A stretch of DNA of 64,000 bases, from NCBI GenBank assembly GCA_027605045.1, contig JAQFWX010000016.1, positions 650,551-714,550 on the forward strand, given 5' to 3'. The stretch comes from Phallus indusiatus. Lineage: Eukaryota > Basidiomycota > Agaricomycetes > Phallales > Phallaceae. Position 1 is the stretch's first letter; each line of letters opens with the position of its first letter. Both the position numbers and the translations under genes were made by a program. Below are positions 48,462-58,196 of this stretch, one piece after another. The notes below the pieces were generated by a model. The model saw only the letters and a program-made list of their open reading frames with translations. It was not told the origin of the DNA and did no database searches.

Positions 48462-49043
48462 TTACTGATCTGGCTCTGGCTGCTGAGATCGGTTTCTTCG
48501 TGGCAGTGGAAGAATGATGTGAGGGGTAGGTAGAGATGGTCGCCTCAGATCTTCGAATAGATCGCTTTCCACTTCTTGATATGAGGGAGGAGGGCGAGTG
48601 AGATCGTCTGAAAAGTCTGGGGGAGGTGGCATGACGGATAGGGGGGCATCGACAAATAGAAACTGTACGTATCCATAAAACCAATTGCGAAAAACTAATC
48701 TCCATATAAGTACTCCATCCCTTTGAGCTCTCAGGAACCCGACAAACTCATACGATTCGTGCATGACATTGATGTCCGTTCGTTCGTATAGAGTTAGTGC
48801 TCGCGGGTATTCTAGTTCTAAATCATCGTAAGGAAGGGTTATTTCCAAAGATGGGGGAGGTGTAGCGGGGAGTACTGTATTAGCGTCGATATTGATTTCG
48901 GAGGTGAAGGTGTTGTAGACACGGATTATGGTAAGGAAGTCAGGATTAGGGCCGGTTCTGAGAGAAGAACGGAACGTAAAGGGGAAAAATGGGAGTTGTA
49001 AATGGGGGACAGAATTTTGGGAGTTTTCGTTGTTGTACGACAT
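48462..49043 (-). CDS. Unknown proline-rich protein with PPxY motif
   Basis: Single 193-residue frame from ATG 49043 (MSYNNENSQNSVPHLQLPFF), no intron needed. A globular first part is followed by aromatic-rich LVFRNWFYGYVQFLFVDAPL and then a proline-rich tail with VMPPPPDFSDD and TRPPPSYQEVES. PPSY fits the PPxY consensus bound by WW domains of NEDD4-type ubiquitin ligases. The C-terminus is basic. No known domain is recognised. It runs opposite to the Ty3 pol and lies between the left LTR and pol. A second such gene lies about 100 bp away with a possibly related core, suggesting a small two-gene unit. It could be host genes caught in the element, genes of another element, or accessory genes. 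Confidence 0.6.
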   Translation of the reverse strand: MSYNNENSQNSVPHLQLPFFPFTFRSSLRTGPNPDFLTIIRVYNTFTSEINIDANTVLPATPPPSLEITLPYDDLELEYPRALTLYERTDINVMHESYEFVGFLRAQRDGVLIWRLVFRNWFYGYVQFLFVDAPLSVMPPPPDFSDDLTRPPPSYQEVESDLFEDLRRPSLPTPHIILPLPRRNRSQQPEPDQ

Positions 49044-49149
49044 AGTGAGATAACAAGACGAAAGAAGCGCTAAGGGAACTGTTCAAGAAAGAAGAAGAAA
49101 AAAATAAGTGGATCTGATTGTTTCTGCCTCGTACGCTATCTTTATTGTT

Positions 49150-49800
49150 CTAGGTTCGTCCAAAAATGTTAGAACAAACTCGTCGGATCTTTCGGAAGGA
49201 TCGCTTGGTAGGGGAAGAGGAGCTGGGAAGGGAAGGGGATGATTGTATCGGAGAAATTTGAGGTGAAAGTGGAGAGAATCGTGATGGTGGGGTATCTTCT
49301 GGGATTAAATTCGCAGGTCTGTAAGGGCTGAGTTTTTGAGTATTCATGCCCTTCATGATTACCCATCGACTTGGCACATCCAGTACTAAAAACGTGAATT
49401 CAAATCCATCTTGAGTTGCTAACCATATTCGATACGAGTCTCGTATAGCTGATTCTGGTGTCGAATACACATTAACAACTGTAAACCAGTCTAGTTTCTC
49501 CTCGATATAGACTTTCTCTCCGAACATGATCCCGGGGTGAACCAGATCTGAGCTTCTACACTGACGAATAATAAGAGGTGAAGGCTTCTTCGGCAAGTAC
49601 GTTTCCGAGTCGAGACTTGAGACTTGCATACTATAAGTATACAAAGTCGTATTGAGATCCAGATCGTATGTTCTGGGACTAGAAGGTGAAAAGCGAAATG
49701 GAGGTATAGAATCATTATCAGATGGGACTGGTGATCCAGTGGGGGAATTTGGGATTGGTAAAGATATTGATGAAGAGTAATGGAATGTGAACGTAGTCAT
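49150..49800 (-). CDS. Unknown Ser/Pro-rich protein, neighbour of the PPxY protein
   Basis: Single 216-residue frame from ATG 49800 (MTTFTFHYSSSISLPIPNSP). Ser/Pro-rich ends flank a globular middle: LDWFTVVNVYSTPESAIRDS, YRIWLATQDGFEFTFLVLDV. The order aromatic-hydrophobic core, then (V/L)DxP(S/L), then a proline-rich tail parallels the gene at 48462-49043 (QRDG..FLFVDAP against TQDGFEFTFLVLDVP), so the two may be diverged paralogues. The C-terminus is basic (RSFRKIRRVC). No domain is recognised. Same strand as its neighbour, 106 bp apart, opposite to pol. Confidence 0.55.
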   Translation of the reverse strand: MTTFTFHYSSSISLPIPNSPTGSPVPSDNDSIPPFRFSPSSPRTYDLDLNTTLYTYSMQVSSLDSETYLPKKPSPLIIRQCRSSDLVHPGIMFGEKVYIEEKLDWFTVVNVYSTPESAIRDSYRIWLATQDGFEFTFLVLDVPSRWVIMKGMNTQKLSPYRPANLIPEDTPPSRFSPLSPQISPIQSSPSLPSSSSPTKRSFRKIRRVCSNIFGRT

Positions 49801-49868
49801 TTTATGTTTTGAATTTTTGAGGCGGTGATGTTGTCAATATAGGATTTCTGGATGATTAGAACTCCGCC

Positions 49869-52800
49869 TTGAACAAAAAAAAGGGGACCTTCCCAATTAG
49901 GAAGATTTTGGTGCGCGACACCGCGCTACGCGAGTACTGGAAGGAGGAGTACAACGACTTATTCGGGCCAGTGCCGAATAGACTCCCTCCATTTAGGGAT
50001 GTAAATCATCATATCCCATTAATAGAACCTAACAAGGTTATCCGGTACAGACTACCGAAGTGCCCAGACGCCCTCAAGCCACTGCTGGCTGAAAAAATAG
50101 AGCGCTACACGCAAGCAGGTTGGTGGGAACCGACTGTCGCACAGCAAGCCATCCCTATGCTATGCCTGTTTAAAAAGGCATTATCAGGACTACGCACGGT
50201 ATTTGACCTGCGTCAGCAGAATGATAATACGTTGAAAGACGTGACCCCGTTTCCAGACCAGGAGACCATTCGCCAAGACGTGGCGAGACACAAGTATAGG
50301 TCGAAAATTGACCTAACGGAAGCTTACGAGCAAGTCAGAATTGCTCCGGAAGACGTGGACAAGACCACGTTCTCGACGATATATGGCACGTTTAAAAGCC
50401 ATGTTATGCAACAAGAAACATACACTCGTACATCGACGACGTGTTCATCTACTCAATGACGATCCAACAACACCAGGAACATCTGGAGATTGCCTTCTCG
50501 AGATTGAGGAAGGAACAACTTTACCTAAGTCAGAAGAAAGTTGACTTATACTCCAAACGATTGGAGTGCCTAGGACACATCATCGACGACGATGGTATCC
50601 ACCCAGATATGGATAAAATGGATAAAATTCGCGATTGGAGAACCCCACGTACGTTCAACGACGTTCAGAAGTTCTTAGGACTGGTGCAATACGTTGCCGC
50701 CTACCTTCCGGGAGTCGCTACTTACACTTCCCCATTGTCGGGATGTACCCACAACAACAGGCAATTTGAGTGGACACCGGCACTAGAACGCTGTTTCAAC
50801 GCAATCAAAGCGTTGACGAAGAACGCCCCAGTTCTTAAACCTATCAATCCTGATAGCAACGAGCCAATTTGGCTTGTAACCGATGGATCCAAGTGTGGCG
50901 TCGGTGTGTACTATGGTCAAGGCGCAAGGTGGCAAACCTGCAGACCCGCAGGGTTTATGTCTAAGAAATTTACTCCGGCACAATACAACTACCGGACTCA
51001 TGAGCACGAGCTCATTGCAGTACTTGAAGCACTGAATAAGTGGGAAGACAAACTACTAGGTCGTAAATTCACCCTAGTAACGGACAACGAGGCCTTGAAA
51101 CACTTCAAGACACAGCCCTGTATGTCGCCTAGACAGGCGAGATGGTACGAGTATCTCTCTCGTTTCGACTACGAAACGATTCACATCAAAGGTGAGACCA
51201 ATACGGTCGCAGATGGACTCTCGAGATACTTCGAGGATGACCTACCTAACGAGATACACCCACCTGAGAACTACGTCAACATCGACGTGAAACTAGATCC
51301 AACAGGGGATCAGCTACCTCCTGAAAGGAAAAGCGAACTCAGAATCAGTGCGGCGAGACGCATTAACACTCGGGCGAAAGCTAGAGTCCAACAACAGACG
51401 GCTGGACAAGCATCCATTGAACAACGATCAGCATCCATCGAAGAAGTGGATACAGACGACGAAGATGTACTGGCAGTCACAGCACAACATAGCGGTAAAA
51501 CGCTTAAAGCCAAAATCGAAGGCTTTGAAGGATTAGCTGATCTGATAAAGAGCGGCTATAAGGACGACACAACACTGAAGAAAGTGTTAGAAAACCCTGA
51601 TGCATACAAAGGGTTTGGGATGAAAAACCAGCTACTATACACGAAGAATCAGTTTTCCCGTGACGTGGTTTGCATACCCCATCACTTATTTTACCAGGGG
51701 AGGAAGCTGGTAGAGATCATAATTAGTGAAGCACACGAAATTGTGGGACACTTTGGACGCTATAAAACGTCGCAATACATTAGACAAGTGTATTGGTGGA
51801 GAACGATGGCAGAGGACATCGAAGAATACTGCAAATCGTGCGGTAAATGTCAAACGAATAAGGATGACAATAGACATCCTAGCGGTCTACTGAAGACGCT
51901 ACCCATTCCCAATAAACCATGGGAATCAGTCGGAATGGACTTTATAGGCCCATTACCAGTATTGAAAGGACACGACTTCTTACTAGTCATAATTGACAGA
52001 TTAACGTCAATGGTGAGACTCATGCCCACCACCACGAAGCTAACTGCGAAAAGCGCAGCACACCTGTACTTCGAAGGTGTAGTTAGGCATCATGGCGTGC
52101 CAGCTTCTATCGTCAGTGATAGAGATACCAGATTCACCGCGAAATTCTGGAAAGAACTACAGCGACTAATAGGGACAAAACTCCTCATGTCCACTTCATT
52201 CCATCCACAGACGGATGGAGCAACAGAGCGGGCGAACCGCTCCATAGGACAAGTATTACGTTCTATAATAGATAATGACCAAAAGGATTGGGCTGAATGT
52301 ATCCCGATGGCGGAATTCGCACTGAACAGTAGCACGAGTGAAACGACTAAGTTCACGCCATTCGAACTTAACTACGGATACACCCCTGCACTAGGGCGAC
52401 AGCTCAACACCGACACCAAGTTCAATGGTGTGAAGCAATTCGCATTACAAGCGAAATGGAATCTTATGGCCGCACAAGATGCCATAATCGCGAGTCGCGT
52501 GAAACAAACCATGCACGCGAACACTCACAGACGAGATGCGCCTGTCTATAAAGAGGGTGACCTCGTGTACCTTTCTACGAAGAACATATCTCTACCAAAG
52601 GGTAGATCCAGTAAGTTGGTACCGCGTTACGTCGGTCCTTACAAAGTATTGTCAGTCAAAGACAATATTAACGTCAAACTCGACTTGCCTGACGAGTTGA
52701 AGAAGCGTAGGATAAATCCAATATTCCACGTGGACTTAGTGAAACCACATATCGCCAATGATGACGATAGATTTCCACGTCGTGAGTCATTAACGGCGTA

Positions 52801-53032
52801 CGACTTTGGACAACCGGACAATGCCGAATGGCATGTAGATGAACTACTAGCCCATCGCTGGACTGGGTCTAAAGACACGGACATCGAGTTCCTAGTGCAA
52901 TGGACGCTAGGCGATACGACCTGGGAGCCGTACGAACACTGCAAAGACTTGCAGGCATTGGATGAGTATCTCCAATTACGCAGGGTTACCCAATTAGGGA
53001 AATTGCCGCGTCTCCGCACGACGCGTAAATGA
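49869..53032 (+). pseudogene. Ty3-type chromovirus pol: RT (deleted), RNase H, integrase, chromodomain
   Basis: The first frame (49869-50458) has no ATG and starts within reverse transcriptase: PIRKILVRDTALREYW, motif A in SKIDLTEAYEQVRI, FSTIYGTFKSHVMQQ. A deletion near 50411-50421 removes the stretch between motifs A and C and shifts the frame. Motif C YIDD follows at 50429-50440 in the next frame, which stays open to 53032. That frame holds RNase H (VTDGSKCGVGVYYG, VTDNEALKHF), the integrase zinc finger (HEIVGHFGR..CKSCGKC), the integrase D-D-E core (GMDFIGPLP, VSDRDTRF, HPQTDGATERANR) and a C-terminal chromodomain (IEFLVQWTLGDTTWEPYEHC). Gag and protease are absent. The element cannot move by its own proteins. 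Confidence 0.92.
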
Positions 53033-53171
53033 GGATCTGCAAGCAGATCTGCCCCGTGCCCCCGGCGGCACAGCAGCCACGAGAAAATCCTACTCGGGCG
53101 CTACTCTGATACAAGAGTAAATAAATACTCTTTCTTACGACCCCGTCTCAGCCACCTGAGCACCGTCAACG

Positions 53172-54251
53172 ATGTCTGCAGAACCTTCACGACCTACCTC
53201 TTCATCTACGAAGCCCTCGACCCGCAAGGGACGATTTGACGATATCAAGCAAGCGTTGCTTGAAGCACAAAAAGAATGGAGTATGGATTCCATGCCTGGC
53301 TGCGTAGCCATCACCCACGAAAGTGGGAAATGTACCCACTGCGATGAGTATATCTCGCACATTAGTACCGCTGCAAGCAAGCGTACCATTGTTCTTGACG
53401 AGAAAGACGTCAAAGAGTGCCTACTCGAGGCATTCCCGTTCCTGCAAAAAGAGTGGGATGATTTACGAAAGCGCCTCGAAGACGCTAACGACTACGCCGA
53501 CCAGACCGTCCAAGAACTCAAGGACGTTGAGAGACGAGAGGACGACCTTCGAGATCGTATACGGGAACTCGAGGACAAGTTGAAGCAAGCCCCACAGGCA
53601 GCATCGCCTGTGTCATCTAGGAAACGACCTCGGTCAGAGGCCAAGGGCCCCACGAATCATGGGCCCGTAGGATTCGACGCGTACGACGACGACGACGACG
53701 ATGATCTAGACGACCACGATTGGGCGGACTCCTACAATGACGAGTCGGTACTCGACTCCAACGGTCAACCCGTTCCTCCCCATTCTGGGGACAATTTCGG
53801 CCTAATGGACAGGCTGGACCCTGAAGAGGAGTCATTATTGTCTCGGCGACAACTCGCTGAGAAAGTCCTCGCTGAGTTCCCAGGAACTCCCCGTATCTCC
53901 AACCAGGCCAAGTACCACGATACGTGGCCCGCTTTTATGCAAGGCCACGACCCCACAGCGTCTCGAGCAGGGAAAACCCCTGTACCTGGGCCAGTTCCCG
54001 ACCCACTCGCGTGGTACATGATGTGTCCACTGGATGATCCCTCATTCGTACTCCAGGGGAAGCAGATCTGGAAGAAACCACCCATATTGGACACACCTCA
54101 AAAAGTTGCAATGCACGCGCGCATTAGACTTGCCTGGGATGTAGGCATGATGTTCATCAATAGAAAGAAGAAAGAGCGAGACTACGCTCGCCTCACTATC
54201 GGGGAGCGCCCGAAGCTTTTCCATACCCAACAGAAGGGCAAATGGACCTAG
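53172..54251 (+). CDS. Extra ORF between chromovirus pol and 3' LTR, part 1
   Basis: 359 residues from ATG 53172, 139 bp after the pol stop and on the same strand. It has a possible metal site HESGKCTHCDEYISHIS, a long coiled coil (DLRKRLEDANDYADQTVQEL to IRELEDKLKQA), a short basic patch (RKRPRSEAK), an acidic run of Asp residues, then LAWYMMCPLDDPSFVLQ and IRLAWDVGMMFINRKKKERD. There is no transmembrane helix, so it is not an envelope-like protein despite the position. It ends at TAG 54251, overlapping the next frame by ATGGACCTAG. A single missing base just before could explain the split from part 2. Function unknown; a displaced gag-like or nucleic-acid-binding accessory role is a guess. 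Confidence 0.65.
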   Translation: MSAEPSRPTSSSTKPSTRKGRFDDIKQALLEAQKEWSMDSMPGCVAITHESGKCTHCDEYISHISTAASKRTIVLDEKDVKECLLEAFPFLQKEWDDLRKRLEDANDYADQTVQELKDVERREDDLRDRIRELEDKLKQAPQAASPVSSRKRPRSEAKGPTNHGPVGFDAYDDDDDDDLDDHDWADSYNDESVLDSNGQPVPPHSGDNFGLMDRLDPEEESLLSRRQLAEKVLAEFPGTPRISNQAKYHDTWPAFMQGHDPTASRAGKTPVPGPVPDPLAWYMMCPLDDPSFVLQGKQIWKKPPILDTPQKVAMHARIRLAWDVGMMFINRKKKERDYARLTIGERPKLFHTQQKGKWT

Positions 54252-54979
54252 AAACGGGTCGCCTCTACGAGACGTGGTATAAGGACCCCGCCTCCGTACC
54301 CTTTTATATAAGGGTTGAACCATCGGGATCGCTGAATATCAGCGATGTTGAAGTCGTAGCGTGGCTTCGAAAAATATTCCCGAATCGGGAAACAAGGAAG
54401 ACTGTATTCCCCATTGTAGCGGAGATATGTACCGAGCCTGGGCTATCCACCTGGCTCAACGCCGCTGGCATCAATGCCGACAAGACGGTGAATAACTCCC
54501 CATCCATAATCGAAGGATGGCGTCGAGCATATACCCTGCCTCAGGGTAACATTCCAACCAAGGAAGAAGTTGTCGGGATGCTGCGATATAACTGTGTGAA
54601 TACCCGATTAATCGAAACTCGATTAGGACCACTATTTGAGCGGTGGCGATCACACACTAACAGCAATACCATCGCCGTGAAGTGGCGAGAATCTCAACCC
54701 ACCGTTTCGTCGCTGTTACCAGGACGTCAGTATCGAAGACGACGTCGCAACAATCGTCGTGACGCCGCCCCTGCAGCTCCTATTGCTGGACCTTCGAAGG
54801 AGACTCCTTATGTGGAGTCCACCGCTAATTCGCCTCCCTCGGCGAAAGCACCACTCCCAGCAGATATCGCTGAGAAAGAACTCGTGATCGACCCCGATCA
54901 ATACGAGGTCCTGGATAGACCAGGAGCGGGCCCTCAAGGTGATATTGAGATGGCCATGGATTATACCGCGGACGACTGA
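54242..54979 (+). CDS. Extra ORF between chromovirus pol and 3' LTR, part 2
   Basis: 245 residues in a different frame from part 1 (ATG 54242). It starts MDLETGRLYETWYKDPASVP and includes VVAWLRKIFPNRETRKTVFP, an Arg-rich block (GRQYRRRRRNNRRD) that could bind nucleic acid or act as a nuclear signal, and an acidic end (EMAMDYTADD). The same frame reads back a few sensible codons before the ATG, so parts 1 and 2 were probably one protein of roughly 600 residues broken by a frameshift. It ends about 50 bp before the polypurine tract. Confidence 0.6.
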   Translation: MDLETGRLYETWYKDPASVPFYIRVEPSGSLNISDVEVVAWLRKIFPNRETRKTVFPIVAEICTEPGLSTWLNAAGINADKTVNNSPSIIEGWRRAYTLPQGNIPTKEEVVGMLRYNCVNTRLIETRLGPLFERWRSHTNSNTIAVKWRESQPTVSSLLPGRQYRRRRRNNRRDAAPAAPIAGPSKETPYVESTANSPPSAKAPLPADIAEKELVIDPDQYEVLDRPGAGPQGDIEMAMDYTADD

Positions 54980-55020
54980 GACTCACTCGTCGTATCATGT
55001 ATTGACTTGACGCTCAAGTC

Positions 55021-55032
55021 AGCGGGGGAGGA
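55021..55032 (+). other. Polypurine tract of the Ty3 element
   Basis: AGCGGGGGAGGA lies directly against the TGTAACGG start of the right LTR, the expected position for plus-strand priming. Confidence 0.8.
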
Positions 55033-55296
55033 TGTAACGGTTCCGCTATGAGCAGCGGACTACTATTACCCATAGTACATATTAGTATATATATACAATT
55101 GCATGCAGACGATCGTCGTCTGCACAAGTACCTAGTATTATGTAATGTACATAGGCGCCGTCACACCAGTAAATACCGCGTAACGGTAAAGGCGCCGGCA
55201 GCCTTTCTTACCTGCACTTGCAAATATACAGCTTTATACTGTTTGTTGTGAGTCCGTAAGAACCGGGCTAATCGTAAACTGTAACGAAACGTTACA
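55033..55296 (+). mobile_element. Right (3') 264-bp LTR
   Basis: Begins TGTAACGGTTCCGCTATG and ends CGAAACGTTACA. It aligns along its length with the left LTR and shows the empty site (ACAGCTTTATACTG) that the 47012-47408 solo LTR occupies there. Confidence 0.93.
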
Positions 55297-55664
55297 CTTG
55301 GACTTACCGGACGTGGACAGAATAACGGACTACGCACTGTTGGACAAGTACTGACGCTCGGACTTGGCGGATATACTAAATATGGACGGGGATTGGGCGC
55401 CGGACCTCGGAGAGGTCCGGATTAGGTTTGGGTGGCACGAGGGTCGTGACAGTTTCAGTATTCAGTGCACTCCCGTATGTCTATAGTAAGGAAGCCAATT
55501 TTTTCTTAACTTCAGGATGAAACTCTGAATCCTTACAGGTGGCAGTTGTAGTGGGTAAGATTTGTTCTTGTCTAAAAGTCCTGATTGTTGACTGCAGCTC
55601 GTAGTCTCACTGGTTAATATGATTTGATGGACTTGAGTCCTTCATTGGCTAATAATACATTTTA

Positions 55665-56471
55665 GGACCCAAAGTATCAGTAGCTTTTGCACAAGACATG
55701 TTGATTGCCTTTATGGACGTCATTGTATTCGTGCTTTGCATGCGCGAGGTTTGGGGTACATGGAAACTAAAACGGGCGGCTGGCATTCAAAGTCAAACCG
55801 ATTTAGTATATATACTTCTCAGACAAGGTGGGTACTCAATAAATCTTTTACTATAATTTGTCTAACAACAAATCTCAGGCATATCAAGATGTTGGTGAGT
55901 AAATCATCGTAAGGACAGGCGCGTCACCATAAAAATTTCTTCACACAATTTATACCATAGTTTCGTGGCTATTTTTACGGTTGCTGTTATAGTTCTGGTG
56001 ATAGTAGGTTTAAAAAATAATAATGACGGTTAAAACTGATTGACCCTTTGCAAGGCCAATCGCGTAAGCCCTTCGTTTTTCTCCGTGGTGCATTCTCAAG
56101 TCGCAAAACTTGATTAGGACGACGCAGCATCAGTCATACCGTTCATCTTAGCATCCTTCCAAAACAGGTAAGGTCATTTAACAATTTATCCGACGCGCTC
56201 AAACCTCTACCAAATACAAAGTCTTTTGGCAATTCTAGTCGCTGACTTTACCTTGGAACTACATCGTCGTAATTCTGCGGAAATTCACACTAGTAATATA
56301 GTGTTACCAACACTCCAGATTCGAACTATGCTCCTTCATGTTCATCAATCCTTCCTTGTTGAGATGGGGACACCTAGTATAAATGCAGAGGAAGACAGTG
56401 ACCATGAGGAGAGTGGCGATGGTCTAAATGATATCTTGCCTAGTGAGGAAGAGGCCATTCCCGTCGTATAA
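55665..56471 (+). pseudogene. DUF6533 gene, C-terminal exons only (copy H)
   Basis: An exon at about 55665-55831 reads FMDVIVFVLCMREVWGTWKL then KRAAGIQSQTDLVYILLRQ, and a last exon to 56471 reads LVADFTLELHRRNSAEIHTS to HQSFLVEMGTPS with an acidic tail. The signature exon (..YIW..RYGSL..) and N-terminus are not found between the Ty3 right LTR and this point. The gene therefore appears 5'-truncated, probably by the rearrangement that brought the element. The remaining frames are clean, so truncation may be recent. A solo LTR follows 32 bp after the stop. Confidence 0.7.
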
Positions 56472-56502
56472 AATGGAGTGGCTTCCATCTCAAGGATGCT
56501 TG

Positions 56503-56896
56503 TGTCAGGGTACGCTACCGCGTCCCCTCATTTTTCCTCATTTATTATCATCGGTATATATTTCCCTCTACTTTATTTATATTTCCCATATATTATCTCC
56601 ACCCTCCGTTTGCTCCCTCTGTCTCTATTCCACTTTCTCTACTTGCGCGCGTCGCTCAGACTGCGTGACGCCTACGGCGTCACGTCGCTTATGTTCGGTT
56701 TGGGTGTCTGGCACTTAGCTGTGTCAGGGCCGCACGCCGTGCTATCGTTTTTCATGTATATAGTCGCTGTCCCTAGAGTGAGGGTCCCTAAGCTTGTTCT
56801 CTTAGGATCCCCTCCCTCTAGGTGAGTAGTTAGTTCTCCCCCAATATATTTACCTTAGGATCCCCTCCCTCTAGTGTGAGCTGAGTAGCCCTAACA
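56503..56896 (+). mobile_element. Solo LTR, 394 bp, target duplication GCTTG
   Basis: Begins TGTCAGGGTACGCTACCG and ends GTAGCCCTAACA, flanked by GCTTG (56498..56502 and 56897..56901). It contains CTTAGGATCCCCTCCCTCTA twice near its end. The same family is inserted in reverse at 45833-46228. Confidence 0.93.
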
Positions 56897-57079
56897 GCTT
56901 GTTATTTGTAAAAACGGATCTGACATATATAAATTAAACGTTTAAAATTGAATTGTATATGTTTTGTTGATTGTTGAACTACCTCCGATATTTCCTCATT
57001 CTTGCCACCGTATGACTTAATATTGAGATACCCTTAGGAGGCATCAATTCCTGATAATGCTGAGAGACAGACTTTTGAG

Positions 57080-57330
57080 TATCAGCCTGTGGCGATAGTG
57101 TTCAATGTGGATAAGGCTACGAACGCAGACTTGCCAGGGTTGAAACCAGGTAGGCTACCTATGCAGGTGATCGATATCAGTCTTACGTGAAGAGAACAGT
57201 ACATTGTCTACACACCCCAATCACCCCAGCGTATGCTTTCACGATTTACAAGGCGCAAGTGTATGTCGCAAAGTCTGTCCCCGGGCGTAACAGATATAGC
57301 GAGTCTACACTGGAGACATTGTAGGGTTTG
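57080..57330 (+). pseudogene. PIF1-like (Helitron-type) helicase relic
   Basis: Pieces in different frames read VFNVDKATNADLPGLKPGRL and, after shifts, RTVHCLHTPITPAYAFTIYK then AQVYVAK. The PAYAFT.YK.Q motif matches the C-terminal helicase segment also seen at 16.9-17.2 kb. Strongly decayed. Confidence 0.55.
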
Positions 57331-57339
57331 ACCAAAAAA

Positions 57340-58090
57340 AAGATCCTAAGAAAATTATAGTTCGAGGTATAGGCATATGACAATTCACTAACCTGTAATA
57401 TAATATTATAACTGATACTCAGATCAAGGGATTCTGACTTGAAAAATTGTCAGCATGTTGCTATTTTTATCTTAGTTAAATTATGTAAGAATTTTTACTT
57501 ATATAACACTATCAATAACTTTTTCTATTCAATTAAACAGTATACAAACTAAAACATATATTATTATTAACCATAGTAGAAAATTATATAATGAAGTTAA
57601 TATAATTACTTATCAATACAATTTTTTATCATAATTTTCAGGGAGTGAGAAATATTGAGTTTCTGTGTAATTAAAACTTGAGGTCACAATATGTGACATT
57701 AGAGTTTTCTTAGGATTTTCCAGGAATCCCTATATTATTAAGGTTTTCCCAGGAAAACTCTGATATTACACAGTGTAATCTCATGCTTATAATTAAGCTT
57801 TTTCCATGCATCTAAATTATAATAGAAATATATTTTCACAATAAATATAAAAAAGATTTTTAGAACATTCTTCAATGTGGATGATGATAATGTAAGTTTC
57901 ATTCTATTCATTATTTTACTGAATGGATAACATTGATCATAGGCTTATATGATAAAGAGTTATTATATAATTTGGCTAAGATAATTATAGCAGTATACTG
58001 ACAATTTTACAAGTGTCAAGTACCGATATCCGGGAACGGTAATAGATACTGTAATGTATTTTAGTCGCTGAATATAATACCAATAACTGT
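57340..58090. other. AT-rich island, no gene
   Basis: About 750 bp of strongly A/T-rich sequence with no coding frame. Around 57695-57775 complementary blocks occur (AGAGTTTTC..GAAAACTCT, GTGTAAT..ATTACAC), so part could fold as a long imperfect hairpin. It may be a foldback or MITE remnant. Confidence 0.45.
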
Positions 58091-58196
58091 CACCGTTGGT
58101 TGACGACAGTCAGGACTTGGCCTCAATCTATAAGAGATTGTGCCACGACAGTCTTCTTCAGGATTTGTCCCGACGTTCGTCACGAGCGTCGAGTTC

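Larger units (their letters stand above)
46809..55296 (+). mobile_element. Damaged Ty3-type chromovirus region between two 264-bp LTRs
   Basis: Left LTR 46809-47474 (interrupted) and right LTR 55033-55296 match closely. Inside, in order: an RNase H scrap of a different element, two minus-strand proline-rich genes, a truncated pol, two overlapping extra ORFs, and a polypurine tract next to the right LTR. No gag or protease is seen. The outer flanks (TCAGT before 46809, CTTGG after 55296) do not match, so this is not one clean insertion. It is either a rearranged element or two copies recombined. Confidence 0.75.

Noticed and set aside
53172..54979. An env-like gene
   Set aside because: Position fits, but no signal peptide, membrane helix or glycosylated ectodomain is visible.
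46809..55296. Calling one intact, recently inserted Ty3 retrotransposon
   Set aside because: No gag or protease, RT deletion, foreign RNase H scrap and mismatched outer flanks show it is damaged or composite.
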